From NCBI GenBank assembly GCA_039704465.1, contig JASFAU010000001.1, positions 62,001 to 126,000 on the forward strand: a stretch of DNA of 64,000 nt, read 5' to 3'. The notes under the pieces were generated by a model. It did no database searches, was not told the origin of the DNA, and worked only from the letters and a program-made list of their open reading frames with translations. Origin of the DNA: Plasmodiophora brassicae. Lineage: Eukaryota; Endomyxa; Phytomyxea; Plasmodiophorida; Plasmodiophoridae. The translations under genes were made by a program, and so were the position numbers. Below, piece after piece: positions 1-9,314 of this stretch. Each line of letters begins with the position of its first letter. The first letter of the stretch is position 1.

Positions 1-1
1 C

Positions 2-1415
2 CAGATAAGCGCTGCGCTGTCCGAGGCCCAGCGGCAGCAGGATCGGCTGGAGGCGGAGGTTGAACGTCTGCAAGCAGCGGCGGCCGGGAGCGGGACCGGC
101 CAGCGCGAGAACGCGGCGCTCAAGGATCGTCTGGCGCGGCTGGAAGCTGCGCAGAAGGAAAGGCTGACGGGCCTGAAGGAGTCCGGCATCAAGATCTCCG
201 TCCAGCTGAAGGGCAAGGACAATTACCTGGTCTGGGCGTCGTCGATGACGACGATGCTCAAGAAGTCGGGCCTGCAAAAGGCCGTGGAGCCCGCGACGCG
301 CGGGCACAACGAAGAGCCGGCGTCGGAGCAAGAGAGGCTCCACGCAATGTACGCTATCAAGAAGAACGTGCATGAAGACGAACTTCCCTTGATACTCGAC
401 ATACCCGACGACCGTCCGGACCTGGCGTGGAGCGCCATCCAGACGGAGTATTCCGGCCAAACGGGCACGGACCTGGCGATGTTCGACATTCTTCTGTCAA
501 CAACAAAGCTTAAGGCGGGCGCCGACCTACGGAGACCAAGGCGCACCTGACGGCGATGCGCGACCTGGGCATCAACCTGGCCCGGGCGGATCCGAATCGG
601 ACGAAGACTGAGTCGGACATGGCGACGAAGGTCCTTATCTCGCTGCCATACACCGAGTACAAGGACTTAGTCAACGCGATGCTGCGCGGTCCCATCGGAG
701 AGCTGACGCAAAGCAAGGTCCGCGCAGAAGTGCTCGCTCAGTACAAGCGGGGAGCGATAGAGCGCGGCGACGACGACAGCGGCTCCTCGGCGGCCATGAC
801 GACGACGGGGTTCTCCGGCAAGTGCTTCAACTGTGGAAAGGCTGGACACAGGGCGGCCGACTGCCGTAGCCGCAAGAAGACCGGCAACGCCGAGCGCGGC
901 AAGGCCAGGAACGGCAAGCGGAAGGGGGGCAAAGAGGAAGGCGGTTCGGCGTCGATCGCGCTCCTGACGAGCCTGGCGGGCGTCGAGGACGCGCCGCGGA
1001 AGGGCATCCGCGACTTCATCGTCGACAACGCGGCGACGTGCGGCCACGTGTCCACCCACAAGGCGCACTTCGAGGAGCTGGACTTCATCGCCGACAAGGA
1101 CCGGCCGACGATCGGCGGCATCGGCCCGCAGCGAATCAAGGTCCATGCCAGGGGCAACGTCCGCCTCAAGCTGGCTAACGGCAAGTCGATCACGCTGACA
1201 AACGTCGCGTACGCGCCAGATGCATCCGCGAACATCTTCGCGGTGCGTTCGGCACTCCTGCAGCTCGGCAAGGACGGCAAGACGGGCGCGGAGCACCATG
1301 AGCAGAGACGCGCTCAGCCCGGCTCCTGGACGGGGCCGGAAGGACGATCGTGACCAGTACGGTCCGCAAGGGCCTGTACTACCTGGATCTGCACAAGGTC
1401 CAGGATTTCGAGTAG
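2..1415 (+). pseudogene. copia gag and protease region, frame-broken
   Basis: From base 2 the frame encodes an Ala/Gln/Glu-rich coiled coil and then the copia gag core (motif KGKDNYLVW near 215-235). This frame runs into a stop at 548, while the continuation of the gag core (ETKAHLTAMRDLGINLA) is in another frame, so a frameshift lies near 510-540. The second frame carries a CCHC zinc knuckle (CFNCGKAGHRAADC, near 829-870) and a retropepsin-like segment in which the usual D-S/T-G-A reads DNAAT (near 1024). Around 1300-1330 the frame changes again to a pre-integrase segment (GLYYLDLHKV) that stops at 1413-1415. This copy therefore cannot make a normal gag-protease product. Confidence 0.85.
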
Positions 1416-1548
1416 CGGGGGTGGCGCTGGCCGCCCCGATCACGATCATCCAAACCAGCCAGAAAACAAGAGCCCGAGCAAGGAGGAGCCGGCCGAGAAG
1501 AAGGAAACGCGCAAGCCCGCGGACGTAAAGCGCGACAGAACGATATCA

Positions 1549-4500
1549 TTGGCGGAGGCGCACGCGAGGTGCGGCCACCTGTCCACGATCACGATCAGAA
1601 AGGCAGTCAAGAACGGGGCAATCACCGGTCTCAACATCGACGAGGCCGACCTGGCGAGCGACGAGGTGCCCAGGTGCAAGGTGTGCATCGAGGCCAACCT
1701 CAACCGAACGGCGATCCCGCGGAGACGGACACGGACGGTGCTCTCGAAGCTGCAGATCGTCGGGGCGGACCTGCAGACGTTCGACACCAGGTCGCATGAC
1801 GGAAAGACGTACATGGCGTGCTACGTTGACCACGCGACTGGTGTCGGTGCCACGGTCAACCTGGCAAATAAGGGTGACCAGGAGCAAGTCGTCATGGACG
1901 TGCTGACCCGGCTCGAGGTCATGGGCGGCACACGCGTCGACACGTTCCGCGCCGACCAGGGCGGCGAGTTCACCTCGACGCGCCTGGCGAAGCTGCTGCG
2001 CGAGCGGGGAATCGCACAGGAGTTCAGCGACACGGACCGCCCGCACCAGAACGGTCTCGCGGAGACGTTCGGTGGCAAGATTGTCAAGATGATGCGCGCA
2101 GCTCGTGTCCAGTCAGGCGTCCCGCGCAAGTACTGGACCGAGAACGGGCGGCATCAGACGTGGGTAGCCAACCGCGTGCCGCTCCAACGACACGGCCACC
2201 GGACGACGCCAATCGAGGAACTGACGGGGGAACAAGCAGACCTGTCGAGGGCGATGCCATTCGGTTGCGAGGCGTGGGTCAGGATCCGGCGGCAAAAGAA
2301 GTGCAAGCTGGACGCCAGGGCCGAGCGCGCGGTCCACATGGGGGTGTGCATCGACAAGAAGGCGTACCGGCTGCTGCTGTGGCACAGCCGCAAGATGATC
2401 GAGTCTTCGGACGTGGTCTTCTTCCCCAACGAATTCCCGTTCAAGGATGACAGCGGCTCCCGCGGAGAGGAGACCCGCAAGCGCCAAGAGACGGCGCAAG
2501 CCCAGCTGCAAGGAGGCGGCGATGGCGGTCAAGACGATCGTCATGGGCAAGAAGACGACGGCGGTCGGGACGATCGCGTCGCACGACAAGACGACGGCGA
2601 TCGAGAAGGTCGCGTCGGTCAACAACAGGGCGGCGGCCAGGATGGCCGCGCCATTCAGCGAGGCGGCGGCGGGGACGACCGTGCCAGGGAACTCGCAGGT
2701 GCCGGTGAAGACCGGCATGACGGACGCGATGAGCAAGCAGCTCAGGGCGGCGGGGATCGAGGACCTGCTGCTCAAGGCGTCCCTGAACCGAGGCGGTCGA
2801 CGCGCATCAGAGGAGCGCCCGCTCGGTTTGCCGACGTGGACTACGACGGCGAAGCGCGGCGCCAGAGGGCGGCCAGCGCCAGGGCGGCAGCAGGGGCTGC
2901 CGACAACGTCGACCAGGCGGCAGCAGCAGATGCTGTCGACCACGACAACGAGGCCAACGACGACCCGGACAACGAGGACCAGGTCAACCAGGACGAGGCG
3001 CTCGAGAACGAGGACAGCTACCTGGAGGAGGAGGACGCTGGCAACGCGTTCCTCACTGAGTACGAGGCCGAGAACGGGCCTGACCGGGACAAGTACCTGG
3101 CGGCGCAGGTCGAGGAGATGCAGTCGCTGAAGGAAGCGGGCACGTATGAGATCGTGGACCGCCCGACCGACGCTCAAGTGCTGCCAACAATGTTCGTGCA
3201 CACGACGAAGCGCGACGAGGACGGGGAGATCACGCGCCACAAGGCCCGCTTCTGCGTCAAGGGATGCTGCGACAAGTTCAAGGGCCAGAAGGAGACGTAC
3301 TCGCCGACGCTCCGGTATGCGACGTTGCGCATCATGGTGGCGCTGGCGGCCATGCTGGGCGTGGTCATCCACCAGCTGGACGTTAAGACGGCGTTCCTGA
3401 ATGGAGACCTGCCGTACCCGATCTACTGTGAACAGCCGAAGAACTTCGTGGTCGGAGGACGCGGCAAGGTGATGAAGCTCCTGAAGGCGCTGTACGGCCT
3501 GGTCGAGGCGCCGAAGCTCTGGTACGATAAGCTCGTATCAGTTCTGTTCGAAATCGGCTTCACAAGGGTGACCGGCGACCCGTGCCTGTTCGTTATGTTC
3601 ACGACGAAGGACGGCCGCAGACAGATCACGATCCTCGGGGTGTTCGTGGACGACTTTATGATGTTTGGCACGGATCCCGACGTCATCGAGTACGTCAAGG
3701 CAGCGTTGGGCAAGAAGTTCAAGATGAAGGACCTCGGCATCGCGAGATGGATCCTGGGGATGCGCATCAAGCAGGAGGCAACGCGCATCACGATCGACCA
3801 ACAGCAGTACGCCAAGGAGGTGGTCGCGCGGTTCCAGACCGACATCGACGAGGCAGCCGCCGGGCGCCGCTTGCGCGCGCCGGCCACGGCTCTGCCTGTC
3901 GGGCAGATTATGCCCCGGCGAACCGACGGTGTTCCGCACCAGCATGAGCGGTACCGCGAGGGCGTTGGTTGCCTGGCGCATCTGTCGATCGGCACGATGC
4001 CGACAATCACGCACGCGGTGTCGCAGCTGTCGCGTCACCTGAACAACCCGGGTCGGGAGCATTTCGAGGCGATGCTCCACGTGCTGCGATATGTCCAGAA
4101 CAACACGGATGTCGGCATCATCTACGCGAAGAGCAAGACACCGGCGACTGAATTCGACCCGATGGCACTGAACAAAGACAACGTGAAGGAGTCGGAGCCC
4201 CGGGCGGCGGTCGACTCGGACTTTGCGATGGACCCGGACACATCCAAGTCGGTCACGGGATTCATCGTCACGCTGATGGACGCAGCTGTGAGCTGGCGAT
4301 CGAAGCAGCAAAGCCTGGTGGCGACCTCCTCAGCGCACGCGGAGTACGTGGCGGCCAGCGAGCTGGCGCGTGAAGTAGTGTGGGTCCGGATGCTCCTCAC
4401 CGACATCGGGTTCACTCTGACGGACCCGTCGATTGTGCTGGAGGACAACACGGCTGCCGAGCAGATGGTGAAGACGCTCGGGGTCACGGACCGGAACAAG

Positions 4501-4683
4501 CACATTCGGGTGAAATGGCACTATGTGCGAGAGTGCGTCCAGGAGGGACTGCTCCGGTTCGAGCGCGTGGCGTCAAAGAACAATCCGGCGGACGCGCTCA
4601 CCAAGCCGACCACTCGTGAACCTGTGGAGGTCATGAAGAGGGCGGCCGGGATGGGTCGGGTGGACCTGTCGCTGGCGCCTTAG
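1549..4683 (+). CDS. copia pol: integrase, reverse transcriptase, RNase H
   Basis: One uninterrupted frame of about 1044 codons. It opens in the gag-pre-integrase zinc-binding segment (HARCGHLS ... CKVC), followed by the integrase core with Asp residues in VGADLQTFD and FRADQGGEF and the Glu in GLAETF. A long, low-complexity Gln/Gly/Asp linker covers roughly 2440-3050. The RVT_2 domain follows (LDVKTAFLNGDL, KALYGL) with catalytic FVDDF at about residue 699, where most copia elements have YVDDM/L. RNase H shows the acidic set in DSDFAMDPD, SSAHAEY and EDNTAAEQ. There is no ATG at the start; it would be expressed as part of a polyprotein, or it is the remnant of one. Confidence 0.92.
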   Translation: MAEAHARCGHLSTITIRKAVKNGAITGLNIDEADLASDEVPRCKVCIEANLNRTAIPRRRTRTVLSKLQIVGADLQTFDTRSHDGKTYMACYVDHATGVGATVNLANKGDQEQVVMDVLTRLEVMGGTRVDTFRADQGGEFTSTRLAKLLRERGIAQEFSDTDRPHQNGLAETFGGKIVKMMRAARVQSGVPRKYWTENGRHQTWVANRVPLQRHGHRTTPIEELTGEQADLSRAMPFGCEAWVRIRRQKKCKLDARAERAVHMGVCIDKKAYRLLLWHSRKMIESSDVVFFPNEFPFKDDSGSRGEETRKRQETAQAQLQGGGDGGQDDRHGQEDDGGRDDRVARQDDGDREGRVGQQQGGGQDGRAIQRGGGGDDRARELAGAGEDRHDGRDEQAAQGGGDRGPAAQGVPEPRRSTRIRGAPARFADVDYDGEARRQRAASARAAAGAADNVDQAAAADAVDHDNEANDDPDNEDQVNQDEALENEDSYLEEEDAGNAFLTEYEAENGPDRDKYLAAQVEEMQSLKEAGTYEIVDRPTDAQVLPTMFVHTTKRDEDGEITRHKARFCVKGCCDKFKGQKETYSPTLRYATLRIMVALAAMLGVVIHQLDVKTAFLNGDLPYPIYCEQPKNFVVGGRGKVMKLLKALYGLVEAPKLWYDKLVSVLFEIGFTRVTGDPCLFVMFTTKDGRRQITILGVFVDDFMMFGTDPDVIEYVKAALGKKFKMKDLGIARWILGMRIKQEATRITIDQQQYAKEVVARFQTDIDEAAAGRRLRAPATALPVGQIMPRRTDGVPHQHERYREGVGCLAHLSIGTMPTITHAVSQLSRHLNNPGREHFEAMLHVLRYVQNNTDVGIIYAKSKTPATEFDPMALNKDNVKESEPRAAVDSDFAMDPDTSKSVTGFIVTLMDAAVSWRSKQQSLVATSSAHAEYVAASELAREVVWVRMLLTDIGFTLTDPSIVLEDNTAAEQMVKTLGVTDRNKHIRVKWHYVRECVQEGLLRFERVASKNNPADALTKPTTREPVEVMKRAAGMGRVDLSLAP

Positions 4684-4756
4684 GGCGGCTGATTCATAAT
4701 GGGAAGGCTAGCGACAGTGGCCGACCCATGAGTCACGACGACGTGACGCAACTGGT

Positions 4757-4782
4757 GCACAGTGGCGACCGTGCCACTGTGT
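4757..4782. other. perfect 9-bp inverted repeat downstream of pol
   Basis: CACAGTGGC at 4758-4766 and GCCACTGTG at 4773-4781 form a 9-bp stem with a 6-base loop. It sits between the pol stop and the stop of the neighbouring minus-strand gene. It could be part of a short 3' LTR, a transcript 3'-end structure, or chance. Confidence 0.5.
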
Positions 4783-4843
4783 GTGCGACGTCATGGGGAC
4801 GTCGGCTTCCCCCACGTTAGATACACTGGGGACTTTCACTTTC

Positions 4844-5242
4844 CTAAGCGCTTCGAACTGCTTGAATCAGCGTCGTCAGGTTCCAGACCCGGAGCATGTG
4901 GTCCATTTCGCGGTCATCGATGGATCGGTGGACGCGGGCGGCCTGCGCCAACAGGATCGAGCAGAGCGTGTCGTGGACAGCGCCAGCGTCCACGCCCGGG
5001 GCGTTGAGCGCGTCGTCGCAGATCCGAACGGCGTCGTCGAGGTCGCCGGCGGCGCCATGCGCAATGGCAGCGTTGCAGTACGCGTCCGTGCTGGCCGGGT
5101 TCGACGCCGCCGCCCGTTCGAACGCCAACGCGGCCTGGCGCATGCGACCCGCCTTGTAGTGCTGGGCGCCCCGTTCGAAATCGTGGCCGGCCGCCGCCAG
5201 GTGGACAACGGCGACGACAAGGACGACGAACATCAGATGCAT
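4844..5242 (-). CDS. small secreted TPR-like protein
   Basis: The open frame starts at 5284, but the second ATG at 5242 begins directly with a strongly hydrophobic stretch (MHLMFVVLVVAVVHLAAAG), so I take it as the start of a signal peptide; the product is then about 132 residues. The mature part looks like tetratricopeptide helices: GAQHYKAGRMRQAALAFERA followed by NAAIAHGAAGDLDDAVRICDDAL, with the usual small residues at TPR positions. No intron. Family not recognised beyond the TPR fold; role unknown. It lies tail to tail with the copia element. Confidence 0.7.
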   Translation of the reverse strand: MHLMFVVLVVAVVHLAAAGHDFERGAQHYKAGRMRQAALAFERAAASNPASTDAYCNAAIAHGAAGDLDDAVRICDDALNAPGVDAGAVHDTLCSILLAQAARVHRSIDDREMDHMLRVWNLTTLIQAVRSA

Positions 5243-5284
5243 CTCGTCAGGTTTTGCACCGCGCGCGACTGCGACCGCCGCCAC

Positions 5285-6625
5285 GACGAAGCCAGCCGGG
5301 CGGGCGTTCGACGGGCACCTATACGTATCGCGGCGCGGGCACGATCAACGCCGTTATGCGGACGAGAATGAGCGGTCGGTTTATATAATATGTTGCTACG
5401 CTGTGAGACGGCATCTGCAATGCGAACCTGCACGACGACCTATGTGCACAGCAGGATTTGCGTCAGACCTGTCTGCAGAGCGAAATGGGCACGTTGAAAC
5501 CGAAATGAATGGGGCACACTCAGAAACAGAGCAATAGTGGTTTCATTCGGAGGGCTATCACCCCCTCCTCAATGGCAAGAAGACATTTGAATGAATAATC
5601 GATCATCGTGTGGGCAACTTGAAAATACCGGTACGTATCCTTACCCGAGAACGAGATACTGCTCGATGCGCGCATTCAGCAACCTGTGCACGCCGCGAAT
5701 TAGTTGACTGCGTCCGTCGACGTCAAACGTTCAACAGTAAACGATGTGGACAACAAGATTCTGATCATGGACACTTCACAGTCCGGCCAGTGCCCAAGTG
5801 TTCCAAATTGCTCTGCCTCTACAGGACTGCCCATTGGACAGCACCGCTGCAGCGCCGGTGGGAACTTCGGTGCTACAGCAGCTCTAGAGGCTGGACTACA
5901 CGGAATAGGAATTGTGTTCAGAAATAACTACCTACAAGCATCGAGCGGCGTACGTTCTTGAACCGTGCGACAAATCAATTGACAATGCGGTCCACCGGAC
6001 TCCGCGCACGGAGTCCGCCGCGGAGTCCGAAGTTTGGAATCGCGTTAGGGCGCGCGACTCATATATTGCAGAGCGTGGTGTTGGATTTTTGGCATTGCAC
6101 AGAAGCAGTGGTAGCTTGAGCTGTCGAGCCCGTCGAGGTGCTCTAAGACCACCAAACACATCCGGGCAATTAACGCGAATAAGTACATCTAGGCCCAAAT
6201 ATGTGTTCAGTAAAAGCGGGACCTTACCAATAGGCAGCATGGGGAACGACATTACGCTATGGACGCCGCGGCAGCCGCTGCCGACCTTGATCAAGTGACG
6301 CGACCAGGCACGTGGATCGCCAAGCAGGTTGCTAGATAACGACTCGTCGGAGTGCGCTACAGAAACCAGGCGGCTTCATCTCACCTGGCCGCTAGACATG
6401 AATCACTCCCGTTGCGGAGACGCTGCTGAAGGCCCCAGGGATCAGGGAAGCGAGCCAAGTCGGCGTCGGAGTTGCAGGAAGTGGCGAGAGCCGGCTCCGC
6501 GAGGAGGACATTCCTGCAACTTGCTCCGGTCGCGCTCACGTCTAACGACGATGATGCCGTGCTTTATTGACGAATGACGATGCGCGGACGCATCGTAAAG
6601 TATTCTATACGAGCGAATCGATTAA
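5285..6625. other. gene-poor stretch, no supported gene
   Basis: Composition is more AT-rich than the neighbouring genes. Open frames of about 85-130 codons occur on both strands near 5700-6300 but show no domain, no signal peptide and no clear splice signals. It contains three copies of CGGACTCCG or its complement (5996-6004, 6009-6017, 6021-6029). It may hold decayed coding sequence or regulatory DNA. Confidence 0.6.
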
Positions 6626-7608
6626 CTAAGGCAGCTCCTGGATAAGCTGGTTCACGCAGATCTCGTTGTTGCCGACCCATTCGACCAACTTGACGAACTG
6701 GTCGTCTGTCATTGTAGAGAGAACGGCGCCGAGTAGGCGACGCGCGTCATGCCCGTAGGCCTCCCAGCGCTGACGAAGGGCGTCGAATTCGGCTTCGATC
6801 TCGCTCTTCACACGAGACTGCGCCTGCGCCAGCGGACACGCGTGATCGCGCAGGCGCTGGAGCTGAACGTCCGATAGACCGAGGCGCCTCTGGAACAGGC
6901 TGACCCACATCCCGTTCTCGTCGGTGAAGAACGATGGATTCAGACGAGACATGGCCCAGGCCAGGAAGCGTTCGGGAGGGCTTGAGCGATCCATCGCCGC
7001 ACGTTTGATCGCCTCAAGTCGCATCATGCCGTTCTCGTCATACACTGCTGTCAGGTCCAGCAGCGTCTCGTTAAAGCCATGCATCGGCTGCTGCGCCGTG
7101 ACTAAGTCCTGCAGGTGCTGGCGGACGATATAATCGTGGACGGAGCAGTTGCCTCCTCCTTCTCGCAGCAAACGAAGAGTTTCGCGCTCGCGCCCTCGAA
7201 GACGTTCGACTTCAGCCCGCAGCGCAGTGCACTCCGCTTCTAATTCATTCAGGCGGCTCGACTTGCGCTTGCGATTGTCCCTGAAAGCAACGATAGTCTG
7301 TGTGATTGACATGACAGCGAGATGCAACCTAGCGAGCCATACCGTGCGAGTTTCGCCTTGCGAGATAGACGTTGCACCTTAACAGCATGGTCTTGGATCA
7401 GGTCCTTAAGGGGGACCACCGTCGCCGGTGGAGCGGGCGATTGCACGGAATCATCCGAGTTCCACGACGACGATCCGTTTGGCGAGATCGTCATCATAAC
7501 GGAGGTGTCGAACGGGTCGACGTCGTCGTTAAGCAGGACGACCTCGTCAAACAGCGACGCGTCCGGCGGCGCCATCGCCTTCGTCATCGTCATCCGTACG
7601 AGGTTCAA
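6626..7608 (-). CDS. bZIP transcription factor
   Basis: Exon 1 is 7343-7608, a 62-nt GT-AG intron is 7281-7342, and exon 2 is 6626-7280. The intron splits an Arg codon inside the basic region. Joined, the region reads RKAKLARDNRKRKSSRLNEL, the N-x7-R bZIP basic pattern, followed by a heptad zipper (LEAECTALRAEVERLRGRE). Upstream is an acidic/Ser-rich segment; downstream are about 180 residues (SVHDYIVRQHL ... DQFVKLVEWVG) that look helical and resemble the C-terminal part seen in several protist bZIPs. Expected nuclear DNA-binding dimer. The start at 7608 is the first ATG in frame; a longer N-terminus with another intron (to about 7738) is possible. Confidence 0.88.
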
Positions 7609-7738
7609 ACGACACGTGCAGGAACTGCTTTAGGGACGAAGGCCGCAGAACCGGCGATGGATAGAAGACCTTCGGGGGCGGCCGAACAATCGGTAGCTCG
7701 ATAGGGGGCGAGAAGAGGAACGGTTCGAGTTCGGTCAC

Positions 7739-8613
7739 CTGGACCCCGTTGTTCGCAACGTTTTCAACCTCGCGGCTCAGGTACGACGATCCGTGCGAAT
7801 CGTGCCCACCGTCGGCAATACCAAGTTGTGCCCAGATGCACGTTTCGAGCAGGCAAAGTACAACGAGAGACCACTGAGTAGAGATCCGAGTTATTACAAA
7901 GGCACATCAGGAAGGGTAGGCACGCGGTTCCGTACCGAGATTTTCAGATCGGCGCGTCGCGTTTTAAGCATCAAGCATACGCCCACCACACGCGGCACGG
8001 GTGGGCAGCACGCTGTCTCCTTTCCGGTCGAGGCTGACCGCTGCTGGCCCCGTTCTAATAGACAAAGACGGTTGCAGTTGCTCGGTACTCGCGCACACAC
8101 ACGTCCACGCCAACAACAACACAGATACACACGCACACACACGTACACGCACAGCACCCACACGCAAACGCACACAAAATCGATAATGAGGCCGACGAGC
8201 GATCGCCCCAGGCGGACCGGGGAGGAATCCCACGTCCACCGCGGCGTCCGCATTCGCCCGCCCCGTGTCGGCGCGCCCAATTCGGGACGCCTGCTCCCAC
8301 CGTCGTGGCTGGGGCCACCTGCGCACACCGTGACGGAGTCCGTCGGCCGCCCCTCCGAAGCGTGCCGGCGCCGAAGCCCTCGACGCGACCACGAACATGA
8401 GCAGCAGCGGCCGCCATCCGGCGGCACTGTGCGGATAAATCCAAACCCTGGCCGGTCGTCGTACGCGCAGAATACATGTGGACGAGCCATATGGCGGCTG
8501 TAACAGGTGAATCTTGTGAGGAGATAATAATAGTCGCGTTCGACTTGGTTTCGCAGCGGGCACGTTCTCGGTGACGTCGCCGCACGGTCCGCAGCGGCGG
8601 CAGTTGGTGAACG
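7739..8613. other. intergenic region with CA-rich microsatellite
   Basis: No gene is supported. A (CA)n-rich simple repeat occupies about 8091-8176, which creates spurious Thr/His- or Val/Cys-rich open frames on both strands. The part nearest 8613 should contain the promoter of the secreted ankyrin gene. Confidence 0.6.
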
Positions 8614-9171
8614 ATGTGGTCGGCAGTGGCGTTGATCGTGCTGGGAGTCGCCGTGCAGGCGATGCCTGACAGTGCTGATTCCGAAATGCTCGTTGCAGTC
8701 GCTCGTCGGTCTGTCGATGGCCTGCGGGCTGCGATCGCGCGCGGCGCGAACGTCAAGGCGCGTATACCGACCGCCGACCAGGTGTTCGATATGCCCATCA
8801 TCTGCGTCATCGTCGAGAAGAACTTCGCGGAAGGTATCCGCCCGGTTGTGCTAGCGGGCGCCGACCCCAACTCACAATGTGCGTTTCGGTCCGCCCTGGA
8901 CCTTGCCATCTCGCTGCACCATGCCAACTGCGTCCAAGAGCTGATCGCGAACGGCGCCCGTGTCGACGGGCGTGACGTTTTCGGAGTCACCCCTCTGCAA
9001 TCCGCTATTGAACAGGGCTCGGACCGCATCGTGGCCATCCTGCTGGAAGCGGGCGCCACCGTCGGCCGGGAAGCGCTCAATGACGCGTTCGCCCTGGGAA
9101 ACCAGCGCATCATACGCCTGTGCAACACGCGGTACAATGTTATGCCTGATCTGGCTGGTCTTCACCTATAA
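8614..9171 (+). CDS. secreted ankyrin-repeat protein
   Basis: An intronless 185-residue protein. The N-terminus MWSAVALIVLGVAVQA is a clear signal peptide, probably cut after QA. The rest is a run of ankyrin-like helix pairs: LRAAIARGANVKARIPTADQ, RPVVLAGADPNS...ALDLAISLHHANCVQELIANGARVDGRD, and VTPLQSAIEQGSDRIVAILLEAGA. The ATG at 8614 is the only one giving the signal peptide. There is no transmembrane segment after it and no ER-retention tail, so an exported or lumenal protein-binding scaffold is expected. In a plant-parasitic protist this is the profile of a candidate effector, but that is inference. Confidence 0.82.
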   Translation: MWSAVALIVLGVAVQAMPDSADSEMLVAVARRSVDGLRAAIARGANVKARIPTADQVFDMPIICVIVEKNFAEGIRPVVLAGADPNSQCAFRSALDLAISLHHANCVQELIANGARVDGRDVFGVTPLQSAIEQGSDRIVAILLEAGATVGREALNDAFALGNQRIIRLCNTRYNVMPDLAGLHL

Positions 9172-9314
9172 AGACAAACGCCCTAGCCACCGGGCGGTTT
9201 CATTTAACAGGCTGGTCACACAAACAGGCAGTTGGGGGCCTGGCGTACTCTTAACGGTTTCACAGCCATGCCGTTGAGGGGGGAGGGGGAGTACACGCGG
9301 CCGATATTACCATT

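Larger units (their letters stand above)
1..4683 (+). mobile_element. Ty1/copia LTR retrotransposon, 5' end off-window
   Basis: Domain order gag - zinc knuckle - protease - integrase - reverse transcriptase - RNase H is the Ty1/copia order (integrase before RT). The gag start and 5' LTR lie left of the window. The gag-protease part is split over several frames while the integrase to RNase H part is one open frame. The next gene ends only 160 bases after the pol stop, so any 3' LTR must be very short or absent. I could not define an LTR because the 5' copy is missing for comparison. Confidence 0.93.

Noticed and set aside
2113..3372. 419-codon frame antisense to copia pol
   Set aside because: It overlaps the integrase-RT linker and RT domain, has Leu/Val/Arg-rich nonsense composition and no family features.
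4684..4843. 3' LTR of the copia element
   Set aside because: No TG...CA boundaries or polypurine tract could be fixed without a 5' LTR for comparison.
8091..8176. Regular CA-rich array considered as a repeat-spacer (CRISPR-like) locus
   Set aside because: It is a dinucleotide microsatellite without unique spacers, in a eukaryotic genome.
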